Shown here piece by piece: positions 34,484 through 45,616 of a DNA stretch of 64,000 bases. This stretch comes from Pyrenopolyporus hunteri. Taxonomy: Eukaryota; Ascomycota; Sordariomycetes; Xylariales; Hypoxylaceae. Made by a program: the position numbers and the translations under genes. Positions within the stretch are counted from its first letter, which is position 1. The number at the start of each line of letters is the position of its first letter. The stretch is from NCBI GenBank assembly GCA_902806595.1, contig CADCXC010000012.1:186001-250000 (forward strand), written 5' to 3'. The notes below the pieces were generated by a model, which was not told the origin of the DNA, searched no databases, and saw nothing but the letters and a program-made list of their open reading frames with translations.

Positions 34484-35500
34484 CTAGTCTGCGTCCTCGT
34501 CCAATCCATCGGAGTAATAATCGAAACTCTGCGGAATTCCGGGATTTGGCCCTTGTTCGACGTCCGGATCAATCTCGACCGCAGTCATGCTCTGAGGCTT
34601 CGTAGTATCCGTGGCTTCCGACTTTCCACTCTGATCGCTCCTCAACAGCTTCGTCATGGTCTGCGCCCATTCCCAAGGCCGCTCCTTACCTCCGGGCCGT
34701 CCGTTAAAATATTCCCAGCCCATAACACCTCCGAACTTAGGGTAGCGAAGACGTAACAACCCCAACGTCGGCCCTAAGACCTCGAAGGGCACCCATCCCG
34801 GCCCGTTATCCGGCGTCGTCACAAGGCCGACGACGACCTTTTCCGGCGGCCAGCCTCTCGCGATGCACATCTCGTACATGACCGGGTTACTAGCGTCGCC
34901 CCATCCGCAATAGAACTGTGCGTTATACCACGCAATCTGCTTCCCGCGCATCACCTCCAGCGCCTCGTAATCGAAGCCGCTTAGATTCCGTCGCGGGTCT
35001 AGAAGCGCCGCCGCGACCGGCGCAAGAGTGATGATGAAATCGGGCCCGAAGTCCCCCCTGAGCCTATCGATAAGGCGCACGATACCCCCTAGAGACATCT
35101 GCTCCTCGACGTCCAGGTCTAAGCCGTTCAGACCCCTTTCTCGGATGAGGTCGTACAAGGGGCCGTAGTACCTCTCGAACGTCGCCTGGTCTTGGTCCAG
35201 CCTAGTGTAGGAGCCTTTGGCGGCCCCACCCAGCATCCCGAGGACCTTGATGTCGCTGGCTTGGGCGATGCGCAGCTCCGCCCACGTCGTGGTGTAGCGC
35301 GGGTGCGAGGGCGGGTGGTCGTTGAGGGTCAGGGCGTTGGGGTCCTCGTTGAGGTGGATGGCCGCCACGATGATATGCGTGACGGATATATCGGGCTTGG
35401 TGATCAAGGGTAATATTGAGATCAGGCTGCCGTCGGGGTTGTGAGTGGTTTGGTGGTACACGACGATGCGAGGGGTTGCCCCCGCTGTCGTTGACGCCAT
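34484..35500 (-). CDS. glycoside hydrolase family 18 protein (chitinase/endo-N-acetylglucosaminidase-like), no signal peptide
   Basis: A single exon of 338 codons with start context CACCATGG. GH18 enzymes cleave beta-1,4 bonds next to N-acetylglucosamine. The signature D-x-x-D-x-D-x-E appears as GLNGLDLDVEE, giving catalytic Glu132 with Asp128 and Asp130. The preceding strand DIKVLGMLGGAAKGSY is the S-x-G-G-like region, and WYNAQFYCGWG and FGGVMGWEYFNG are the later barrel strands with the substrate-floor Trp. No signal peptide is visible, and a C-terminal tail of about 55 residues is polar and acidic. The protein is therefore predicted cytosolic, unlike most fungal chitinases; a role in free N-glycan or intracellular chito-oligosaccharide processing is possible. 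The substrate cannot be read from sequence. Confidence 0.85.
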   Translation of the reverse strand: MASTTAGATPRIVVYHQTTHNPDGSLISILPLITKPDISVTHIIVAAIHLNEDPNALTLNDHPPSHPRYTTTWAELRIAQASDIKVLGMLGGAAKGSYTRLDQDQATFERYYGPLYDLIRERGLNGLDLDVEEQMSLGGIVRLIDRLRGDFGPDFIITLAPVAAALLDPRRNLSGFDYEALEVMRGKQIAWYNAQFYCGWGDASNPVMYEMCIARGWPPEKVVVGLVTTPDNGPGWVPFEVLGPTLGLLRLRYPKFGGVMGWEYFNGRPGGKERPWEWAQTMTKLLRSDQSGKSEATDTTKPQSMTAVEIDPDVEQGPNPGIPQSFDYYSDGLDEDAD

Positions 35501-37428
35501 GGTGAATTTGATCTATGGAGGAGGAAAGGTGGAAAAGTGGAAAACGGATGGATTCTGAAGATGGAATATGATGAGATACAAGGTTTACTAGCGTGTATAG
35601 GAGCTTCTACGGCGGCGTGTTTCACCCTCATTAACCTCGAAAGTGAGGGAAGTGACGAGGAAGATTCAGGCTATGAGCGGAAAATTGGGGTAACTGTCAA
35701 AATAAACTCAGGCGCTGCTGACTGGCGCTTAGGCTTAGTCCTATAAATCGTGGTGTAGATGGTACTGATGCTGCTTCATTTATTTCAGAGAGTGCGAATG
35801 CGCTGCTAGTAAATTATGGCGATGAATGAATTAATCCATAGCTCCTATATTCGCTTCGAGGCTATACGTCTCAGTATTTCATTACAATTATAATTAACAC
35901 CGTGATTTTCGTGTTGATATTTTCAGATTGAGTTTAACGAGAATTAGGTGACTTAGTGGGATGAGATGTGTCTTAAAAGACCCAAAGATTCTGGGGTAGA
36001 TCACCTAAGACAACTATATGCGGGCTTATATAAGATGAGCGTAAGCTCGCTATCCACTATAGATGGTACCTTCTCTCTTGACGCTCTATATCAAATCAAA
36101 GATGGCACCCATACCTAGATCACGCATGAAATGGATATAGTCCTAAACAAGAATAAACTCAATGGCGGGACCCCTATAATTGTAATAGACCCGCAAGGGT
36201 TCACATATAAAACGGAAAGGAATAAGGTGGTCGCTTTTGTAGTTATCATTATCGATAGTATAACGCTTTAGCGTTGTTTCTAAGTCCTGTCCTAATAATA
36301 CGAATCTAAAAAGAGGCATATGCTATGAATACTCATCTCGATATTTACCTGACATTAGAATTCGTTCAATGTCAATACAAGTCTTAATTTAATTTTCTCC
36401 CCCCATATGGTCTTTAATACTCGTCAAGCGGCGTCTACGATCCCTAAGTAGGTAGCTTAGTAATAACCTACGATACATACATACGCCAGCTCAACTCTTC
36501 TATAAAAGCAAAGCATCATAGTATCTATATATCTATCGGGGTTATAAATCTTGCGAGGAATGAGCTAATTAGTAAGATAGCTAGATTAAATCATCTCCCA
36601 AACCCGACAACATCAATGCAATCCTATACCTTTTAACCAAGACCACAACCGGCATCTCTATGTGCTAGTAGATAGCACTATATTAAGTCGCTGTTAGTAT
36701 GGACCTAACTGTTCTCTACTCCACAGACCCGGTATCGAGCGGGGGTAGCTGAGGTGGGAACAAGAACCGTCGGCCTCCAACGTGAGCAAAGAACAACGTC
36801 ATTGATATATATTCGTCTTATATCGTCGTAATGCCATCGACCAATATGGCAGCTAATATCAATAATATGCTGCGGAATGACATACGGAAATAACGTGTAA
36901 GTCAGTCTACGTACCCAACTTATAGTACTTCGCAGTACCTTACGTACCTAAGGCAGGTATCACTCGTATTAGGGGGTACGCGCTAACGTGCCGAATATCC
37001 CCCTGAAAGATTATAGTGGTTCGGGGTGGCCCATAATTGGGGTTCTGGACTGTGGTTACCGGCATGGATAAGCGTTGGAAGGGTCCACCGAAGGAAAAGG
37101 GTGGTGGTAACTGGCGGGAACTGGCGGTAATGGCACCCTGTAAGCTGAAATCACGGACCGGCGTGTTTTGGGGGAATTTTAAACAAACAAAACGGAATTT
37201 TTTATTATGATTATTTTCTTCGTTTGTCGATCAAATTCTCGTCTACCGGCGCACCAATTTTCGGGGGCCCTACTACTGCACATCCTTCGATCGTACTTAC
37301 GCACTATTGGATCCCGTTCTAAATTATCGACTGTTCTAATCCAATTCGGCGCCCATGCATAGGAGAAATAGGAGAAATAGGTCCAAGGTTTGGAAAGGTC
37401 GAAACCCTTGCTCGACTCTCTTGACGTC
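35501..37428. other. gene-free, moderately AT-rich 1.9 kb
   Basis: Between the divergent GH18 and syg1 start codons. No frame with protein character. The part 35850-36700 is AT-richer than the flanks. The promoters of both genes must lie at its ends. Confidence 0.45.
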
Positions 37429-40400
37429 ATGAAATTCGCGAAAGAACTCGAGCAGGACCACGTCCCAGGTGCGTCGTGAAACTAAATTATACTGTGTATA
37501 TGGAGCGCGTCACCTCAGATATCTTATCACTAATGCGAAGTTATGAGCAAACGTGAAGGCTAACTCGACAGCTAGAATGGAGAGTCAAATATCTGAATTA
37601 CAAGGCCGGCAAGAAGTATATCAAGGCCGTCTCGAGAGCAATCAGCAAGGCAAACGGGACGCCGTTAGGGCTAGGAAAGAGAGATGACTTTCCAACTTTC
37701 GAGGCGAGCCCTCATATTCTAAGACAATTCTCTCGCCAGCAAAATGCCGGCCCCGAGAGATCTGCTGTGGATGAGATCGAGTCCCTACAAGCAAGCCCCG
37801 CACCCATGGGGCACGCGACTCGAGGGGCTCGCGGCCTATCGGAATCACGGGCAGCGCCAATTCCTATACGGGCTGAACGTCAATCGCTGACAACGTCGCC
37901 GGGCAATGAGGGCCAATACGGGAGCTTCGTGCCTACACCGCCTTCGGTTGCGGACAGCTGGAATGTGTTCGAGCTACCAGCCCCTGCGTTGGGTGAGCCA
38001 GCGATGCCTATCGATCGTCCTACATCCCGGCCCGCGGACACGCTCCAAAAGTCCATGAGTCGGCCTTCCGTGAAACGTACCACGTCTATGGGGCCTGTTA
38101 CTCCACAACAGCCAGCAGCAAATCCCCGTCCCGGCCCTCTGCTTCAACAGAACCAGTCGCCCGGAAGGTTGCGGCGTATGTTCTCCACCGGACAACATAT
38201 AACACAACATCTTAATAGGATCGATAGCTCGAAGTTCGGGTACGGCCTGCAAGCCATAGAAACGGTTAGGCAACGTGAAAAGGACTTCTTCGATTTCCTT
38301 GACAGCGAGCTGGATAAGGTGGAGACCTTCTATCGCCAGAAAGAAGAGCAGGCCGGCCACCGCCTAGCAGTCTTACGGGCGCAATTGCATGAGATGCGGA
38401 ACCGGCGTATACGTGAAATAGCCGAGGCAAGGCAGCGCAAGGAGAGAGGAGAAGAAGGGAGTAGCCAGGACAATAAAGGGGTATCGTCCGGTGCTAACAG
38501 CTCCCACAACTGGGTCGAGCCTATCAAGTCCCGGATATTCAAACCCGGCGCCAACTCAAAAGCATTTTCCAAGTTGCGCTTCACCCCGGTGCTTGGTGCG
38601 ATGGGCGTAGATTCCAGGCGAGACTACATAAGGAGACCGCCTGACAACGACGTGCCATATAAGACGGCGAAGCGAAAGTTGAAGTTAGCACTGCAGGAAT
38701 TTTACAGGGGGCTAGAACTTCTCCAGTCGTATGCGCAGCTCAACCGGACTGCTTTTCGAAAATTGAACAAGAAGTACGACAAAGCCGTCCATGCTCGGCC
38801 ACCGCTCCGATATATGAATGAGAAGGTCAACAAATCGTGGTTCGTAAATAGTAATACGGTGGACGAATACATCCACGCGGTTGAGGACCTCTACGCAAGA
38901 TATTTCGAAAAGGGCAACCATAAGATCGCGTCAGGGAAGCTCCATCGCTTAAATCGGCGGCCAACAGATGAGTCCGCCATTGCTTTTCGGAACGGTCTCT
39001 TCATAGGTACCGGAGCCGTGTTTACCCTACAAGGACTTGTCTACGGTTCTCAGCTCCTATTTGATCCGGACGTAGAAGTGCAAGAGCAAACTAGCTACCT
39101 CATGCAGATATACGGCGGCTATTTCCTAATGTTGTTCCTGATGTTCCTCTTCTGTCTGGATTGTTTCATGTGGACGAACAACAAGATCAACTATCCGTTC
39201 ATATTCGAGTTCGACACGAGGAATAGTCTTGACTGGAGACAACTGTCCAGCTTTCCTAGTTTCTTCTTATTGCTCTTCGGCATATTTTTCTGGGTCAACT
39301 TCACCAGGTACGGGGCGGAAGAGCTGTATCTGTACTACCCGGTGATTCTAATAGGAATCACGCTGTTCATTCTTATATTACCAGCGCCTATTCTATGGCA
39401 TAAGAGCCGCCAATGGTTCATGTATTCGCATGTAAGTTCCGACATTCAATTGAGTATATTTCTGTTCTAACAGTCTCTAGTATCGATTATTCTTTGCAGG
39501 ATTATACCCCGTTGAGTTTCGCGACTTCTTCCTCGGCGACATGTATTGCTCCCTCACCTACGCTACTTCAGTAAGTGATTGTTGTTATAGTAATCAGCCT
39601 CTTTCTGCGTTCGCTAACCAAGAAATAAGAATATCGAACTGTTCTTCTGCCTCTATGCACATGATTGGTATAACCCGGTCCAGTGCAATTCTAATCATTC
39701 GCGCCTCATGGGGTTCTTCTCAGCTCTACCTCCTATATGGCGTGCTCTGCAATGCATTCGTCGTTACCGCGACACCAAGAACGTCTTCCCGCATCTCGTC
39801 AACGGCGGCAAGTACGGTATGACTATCATGTCTTCAGTTACCCTGTCGCTATATCGCATGAACGCCACACACTCAACCCTCGGGCTCTTCGTCACATTTT
39901 CCATCATGAACAGCATCTATACTTGTAAGTCGTTAATACCCCCTTTCCGCAGTAGCGGAGGATGCAACCCTCTAACAAAAAAAATACCAGCAATATGGGA
40001 TCTATTCATGGATTTTTCCTTCTTCCAGCCCGAGACGCGGCACCGGTTCCTGCGGGACATCTTAGGCCTGAAGCGGCGATGGCTCTACTACGTCGTCATG
40101 GTAGTGGACCCCATCCTGCGCTTCAGCTGGATCTTCTACGCAATCTTCACGCACGACAAGCAGCACAGCACGCTAGTCTCCTTCTTCGTCGCCCTCGCCG
40201 AGGTCTCCCGCCGCGGCATGTGGGCCCTATTCCGTGTCGAGAACGAGCACTGCGGGAACGTCGCCCAGTACAAGGCTAGCCGCGACGTGCCGCTTCCCTA
40301 CCCCCTTCCGCCCCACGAGCCCCTTGTCGAGCGCCTGAGCACCGAGGAGGACGAGGAAGACCGCCGCCGCGCCGTGAAAATAGCGACGCCCTCCATTGAG

Positions 40401-40826
40401 GGGACAGCCGCAGCAACCGCTAGCGCCGTCGACGTTAGCACGGCGGGCGCCTCGGCGCTCGGCCGCGAGCAGACGCGAACGCAGGAGGCGACGGAGGGAG
40501 GAGCTGGCGCAGGGACAGCGGCTACGGCACCGGGTATGCGCTGGCGTCGGCGGCCGGAGGTCCTGCGCGCGCGCTCTATCCGCGGCATCATGGCCGACGC
40601 TCACAGACAGGACTTCGAGAAGCGTCGCCGCCCGCCCGAGTCTGCTCCCGCCGAAGAGGAGGAGGATGATGACGCGGGCATGGTGGGGACTGGGCTGCAG
40701 AGTGAGGAAGAGGACGATGATGACGATGACGATGATGTGGATACCGGGAGTATGATGGATGAGCGGATGCATGCTAGACGCACGGAGGGTCTGGTTAAGT
40801 CGGAGGAGGGTGGGGAGAGTGTGTAG
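37429..40826 (+). CDS. syg1: SPX-EXS domain protein Syg1/XPR1 type (5 exons)
   Basis: Exons 37429-37468, 37576-39431, 39481-39570, 39630-39924 and 39991-40826; introns 107, 49, 59 and 66 nt, all GT...AG. The product has 1,038 residues. Exon 1 gives MKFAKELEQDHVP, and the join restores EWRVKYLNYKAGKKYIKAV, the start of the SPX domain that binds inositol pyrophosphates. The second half of SPX follows a long low-complexity insert (ALQEFYRGLELLQSYAQLNR, then FRKLNKKYDK). Membrane segments begin near residue 450. The EXS domain includes YPVEFRDFFLGDMYCSLTYA, IWRALQCIRRYRDTKNVFPH and FRVENEHCGN. XPR1 exports phosphate; Syg1 is its fungal relative at the plasma membrane. The C-terminus has an Asp-rich run. 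The 66-nt intron keeps frame and has no stop, so automated calls may retain it. Confidence 0.93.
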
Positions 40827-41080
40827 GGGGAGTAATGAGGACCTACCTACCTAGGTATGTTTGGTATGGGTCGTGTTAGAAAAATAAGGTACTCAGGCAG
40901 GTAGGTAGGCATAGGTGGGCGAGGAAGCGAATATGCATTTAATTCCGGTTTGAGGGGCTCGTGGCATTTGGAATTGAAAAGCAATATTTAAGTGAATATA
41001 ATTCCCCGTTTCGGACCCGGCCGTGAGCTCAAGTAGATTCTGATTCTACTAGGCTCACCTAGCCCTCAAGATCCTGATCA

Positions 41081-43109
41081 TCATTCCTTAACCCTCTCAA
41101 ACCTCACAAACAGCCCATCCCTAGGCCTATACGTCAAGCTCGGATTCGCCAACCTCACCCCCCTACCAACCTGCTCCTCTCCATCCTTCAACAACTCCCC
41201 CCCTCCCTCCCCCGCCTTCTCAACCCCCACGACCCGCCACCGCGCCACCAGCTCCACCAGCACGGCCTTGACCTCGGCCAGCGCGAAGCCGCGCCCCGGA
41301 CACATCCGCGCGCCCTGCAGGAACGCCTCGAACGCCCACGGCGTCGCCGCCGCCGTCCCCGTCCCGCTCGCCCGCTCCCAGCGCCCCGGGTCGAAGGCCC
41401 CCGCGTCGGAGCCCCAGATCTGCGGGTGCTGGTGCGCGAGCGGGATCACGAGGTCGATTTGCGTGCCCGCTGGGATGGCGACGTGCTCGATCGTCAGGGC
41501 CCGGGTGGAGAGGCGTTGGGCCATGTGCGCTGGCGGGGTGTTAGCTGCGTTGCGTTGGGCTGGGGATTTGAAAAAAAAAAAAAAAAAAAAAAGGGAAAGG
41601 CGATGACGTACAAGGAGGGAAGACGCGGAGGACTTCGCGGACGAAGTTATTGAGATACGGGAGCGCGGAAATCGCGTCGTAATCTGGCTCCTGGGTGGTT
41701 TCTAGGAGGGAGTTGACCTCGGACCGTAGTCGGTCTTGGATAGAGTGGTTGGTGGCGAGGGCGTAGAGCGACCATGCTAGGGTTGTCGCTGTGCTTTCGT
41801 GGCCTGGTTGTGGTATGGTGGATTAGTGATACGAATCTAGTCACAGGTATTGGTGAGGTAGATAGGTAGGGGAGGACGAACCTGCGGATGTGAAATTTAA
41901 GAGCTAGTGAAATGTGAGTAATCTTGTCAATAGTTACGTACTAGGAGAGCGAGAGATGGGGACTCACATGGCCGATAATATCATCCACAGACCAGATTTC
42001 CTTCCCCGTCTCCTTCCGGCGCAACTGTGCCTCTTCGAGCATGTACGTCAGGAGGTCTCTCGACTCCCCCTTTTCCCTCTTAAACGTGCCGTTTTCCAAG
42101 TCTTTCGCGCGTTGCTCGATGATGTCGCGCAGCATTCTCCTCAGGTCAGCATTCGACCGGATGAATCTGCGGTTCGCTTCCAAGGGAACAATGCTTCGGA
42201 TGGGCAGAAAGGCGTTGATCACCCAGATCAACTGCCCGAGGAACCCCTGGTGGAGCACGCGCTCGTAGAGCTCCTGGAAGCCGACGGGGTACATGGATGA
42301 TAGGGTGGATAGTTCGATGCCGAGGACTGTTATCCCGATGGTGTCCATGGTTGATTTGGAAAGGATCTCCATTACTTTGCGGGATGTTAGTCTTGAGATA
42401 GCGCTAACCGGGGGAGTCTTATTTGCTTAAGAGCGCACCTTCGATGGTAGCATAGGGTTTATCCCCCAGCGCTTTTTCGAACACTCCCGAAAGTTCCTTG
42501 GCTTTGGCTCGAAAGACGGGTATGAGCTTTCTTATACTCGGGACTGATAGGGGGTTTGCTAATAGCCTCCGCTCGCGTTTATGAGCTTCTCCTTCGGCGA
42601 ACAGGAGGCCTACGCCGGTGATCTCGCCGACTAGGCGCGCGAAGAACGGCGGCTTAACAAAGTCGTATACGTGCGTCTGAAGAACGGCCTTGTGAGCGGC
42701 TAGGCTGTTCACTAGGAGAACCTCCTTGCCTGCGAATGAGACGTATCTGATGAACGGCGCATCCGGCCATCTGCGCATCCATTCTAACTGCACGCTGACA
42801 GGGCTGTCCGCTCGGAACTTCTTGACTTCTTGTCCCAGGAGTAGATTATGATCCTAGTTAGAATGTTAGAACGGGATAAACTCAATAAGTATTTTTTACT
42901 AATTTATATCTTACCTTTGGCCCTGGCAAATGTCTAAGCGGCGAAAAGAAATTCGGATATAATATAACACGGTAAATTTTCAGGAGAATATATTGTGTGA
43001 GAAGAAGGAAGATAAACCTCTTGAGTATTGACGAGCTATTAGGGCCCGCATTAGGCTGGAGCGCAATCAGCTCTAGAGCTGTGAGTCCGCTACAAATAGC
43101 GATATCCAT
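41081..43109 (-). CDS. cytochrome P450 monooxygenase (6 exons, one of 22 nt)
   Basis: Exons 43109-42915, 42853-42439, 42374-41968, 41903-41882, 41803-41612 and 41529-41081; introns 61, 64, 64, 78 and 82 nt. Product 559 residues. An N-terminal membrane anchor (FIFLLLTQYILLKIYRVILY) is followed by the proline hinge LRHLPGP. The I-helix motif TSAGHESTATT is assembled across the 22-nt micro-exon, which encodes LLNFTSA. E403-x-x-R406 lies in REVLR. The heme loop is FLQGARMCPG with Cys487. This is an ER-bound class II P450; its substrate and CYP family are not identifiable by eye. No other biosynthetic genes adjoin it. The last intron contains an uninterrupted 22-T pyrimidine tract before its branch site. 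Confidence 0.9.
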
Positions 43110-44735
43110 TTCGAGGCCGGAATGATATGGATAAAAGCTGAGAAAAAACGAAAAATTAGTAGAAACGTTGCTTATAAGGGGATGTAAGGATGGTTATAGC
43201 TAGCATAGTATCTCGTTGCGCCCGGCCTATAGACGGTTATCGACTCGTAATCACATGTGAGTGTCTAAGCTACGGTGCTGCGATGCTGCAGTAAGAAAAT
43301 GCGAGGGTGCTAGGCTGTCCTATTTAGAGCGTGCCAAACTACATATAAGTGGACGACATCCCGCCGGAATGTAAGCGTCTTAGAATTCGTTGTTGATATG
43401 CCTATTATCGTTGGTACCACCTGGCTGGCTTGATGGCTGACGGATAGGTGGCCGTAGGTTCGACTCGGCGTCGGCCTATTGCCCGACTTGTCTAGATGTA
43501 CGGCTACGGGGTCTTGCCTCGATGATATTTCAGTCCCGAATTAATCGTGCGAAGAGAATATACCCCCTCCGTATCGAAGAATGGAAAACGAAAGTTCTAT
43601 CGTCGAGCTCCACTAAGAGACGAACCATTTGACTACCTCTTAGGCTTGGGGTCTGGTCGTGGATGGCGTCAGCACACTAAGCTGGCGTAAGGTCGACAGG
43701 GCGGAAATATGTAGTCACTCAAGCTGATCATCTCGAGGAGTCTACATATTATTCCGATGAGCATCATTCGTGTTTCTCGGAGCTGTTGGCTTAGTTAATA
43801 GGAGTAGTATGTTGTATAGTAAACTTGGATAGTATATCTCTCAATAGAGGTTCCGTTTGACGGCCATCTGTGGAAAAGTTCCTGTGTATAACTTTCTTTT
43901 ACACTTATTTCACGCTCAAATATACAACGGAAAATATGTATGTGTAAACGGCACTTGAAAATTGCGTACGTTGTTAATGATTGATAGAATGTTTTTTGGT
44001 TGTTTATTTAAATAGTAAAAGAAATCGAGTTGAAAATGGCCTCGGTCGGGGAGTGGCTTGTTTTACATGGCGAAATAACAGTGAGATCTCCCCGCACGGA
44101 GAATGAGTAGAAATAGTGTAACGAAGCCAAGACAATACACCATCAATTATTTATGGCATGTCGATTTCCTAGGTATGTATTGTTCCTCTATAAATCTTTA
44201 GGTATTGTACCTTGTCGAGTGTCTTTTAGAATTCGTAAGTCGGTGGTGATAGATGACTTGAACGACACTTTTTCCCCCATTGTAGGTAGGAAATTATCTA
44301 ACCGTAGGTACCTAGGTAACCCAAGACGGGTTACCTTTTCGGTGTTAGGGAACTCACCGCGTTAGCGCTAACCGCAGCAAGAACACGGAAAATGACGTTA
44401 GCAAGAGACTTCCCATATAATTCACGGCGGGATAAAAGCCCACGGTTTCACTTGGTCTCTACCTATACAAGAGGTGTTCCTTCCGTTTCCTTATAGACGT
44501 GTACCTATGTATCTTGTAACTAAGGCTCCCTGCGCTGCACCCGACATTGCGAGTCTTTGGAGAACGTGGGGTTGGTACCTGGGGCTAGCCCCTGGCCCAT
44601 AGCCCCTAGCCCCTTCTGTAGGTGGACCTAAGGCTCCGAACAAGGTCATCTACTGAAATTGGCAGCTAATACAGTGTCTTATCCGTCGTCGCGATGGCTT
44701 GAGCGCCCTTATCGGTTACTACCCTGGTCCAAATG
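43110..44735. other. intergenic region left of the inverted-repeat element
   Basis: 1.6 kb with the P450 promoter at its left end and AT-richer DNA from 43790 to 44150. A C/G-rich imperfect palindrome (GGGGCTAGCCCC and neighbours) lies near 44575-44615. A 70-codon frame at 44153 was rejected. Confidence 0.45.
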
Positions 44736-45366
44736 CCCGAAACCGCCAAACCGCTAAAACTCCTGGTTTCATAGTCTGATTACACAGTAGGCCCGCACTA
44801 TGCGCTATATTATATTTTTTTTTAAGTGTTAAGTCTATTATAATTACAACGTATTTAACGTTTTATTATAATACTTTCGTATATAATGTTTTTATTTTTT
44901 AATTATTATAAATATATATTATATTTTATTATAAATATTATTATAAATATTATTATAAATATTATTATAAATATTATTATAAATATTATTATAAATATTA
45001 TTATAATTATAAAGTTTTTAAATTTAATCGTTTTATTATAAATATAAATTTTATAACGTTTAAAGTTATTATCGTTTAATATATTATTTACGTACGTATA
45101 ATTTACGAAAATACGCTATAATTTAATAATTATAAAACGTTATAATTTAATAATTATAAAACGTTAAAAATTTTAAAATTAATAAAATATAAAAATATAT
45201 TTTAATTAATTAAATTAGTTTAGTGTAATAAAGCGTTAAATACCCTAAAATACCCTATAATTATAATGGACTTAACACTTAAAAAAATATAATATAGCGC
45301 ATAGTGCGGGCCTACTGTGTAATCAGACTATAAAACCATGAGTTTTGGCGGTTTGGCGGTTTGGGT
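44736..45366. mobile_element. 631 bp MITE-like inverted-repeat element with GC-rich arms and AT-only core
   Basis: The ends form long inverted repeats. The left arm reads outward-in CCCGAAACCGCCAAACCGCT..., the right arm in reverse complement ACCCAAACCGCCAAACCGCC... . Similarity continues about 105-110 bp inward, with an essentially perfect core from 44772 (TAGTCTGATTACACAGTAGG) matching the strand ending at 45330. The pair is flanked by a direct repeat CAAATG (44730-44735 and 45367-45372), a possible 6 bp target duplication. Alternatively the perfect core is bounded by TA on both sides, as in Tc1/mariner elements, so the true end is not certain. The interior (about 44840-45260) is nearly pure A/T and contains tandem repeats. 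No coding capacity, so non-autonomous if mobile. Confidence 0.75.
44931..45004. repeat. 12-bp tandem repeat (ATAAATATTATT)6
   Basis: Six consecutive near-perfect copies inside the AT core of the inverted-repeat element. A second small tandem pair (TATAATTTAATAATTATAAAA units joined by CG) lies near 45115-45166. Confidence 0.9.
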
Positions 45367-45616
45367 CAAATGGCCCACCGTCGTTACCTGGGTACCTGGC
45401 ACGCGGTACCGGCTGGGAGGTAGCTGCTGTGTTGACTGACTTCATCGGTTCATGTCCCAACCTCCCGTCTCTGCTAACAATTTCAAAAGCCACATACCGC
45501 CCTTCCCCCCTTTTATCCGGATTGTATCCAGAGTCGAACCCGAACTCCAAGGTTCTACCATCTCTCACCTCGAATCCTACGACTCTTCACACGCCATCGC
45601 ATCCAACGCCCCAACC

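Noticed and set aside
40227..40772. 181-codon antisense frame opposite the syg1 3' end
   Set aside because: Mirror of the Asp/Glu-rich sense coding region (runs of Ser/Val/Ile), no independent features.
41647..41844. Separate 65-codon minus-strand gene between P450 frames
   Set aside because: It overlaps, in another frame, the P450 exon 41803-41612, whose own frame carries TTLAWSLYALA and REVLR.
43400..43475. Possible tRNA (GGTTCGACTC B-box-like word)
   Set aside because: No matching A box at the right distance and no acceptor or T-stem pairing.
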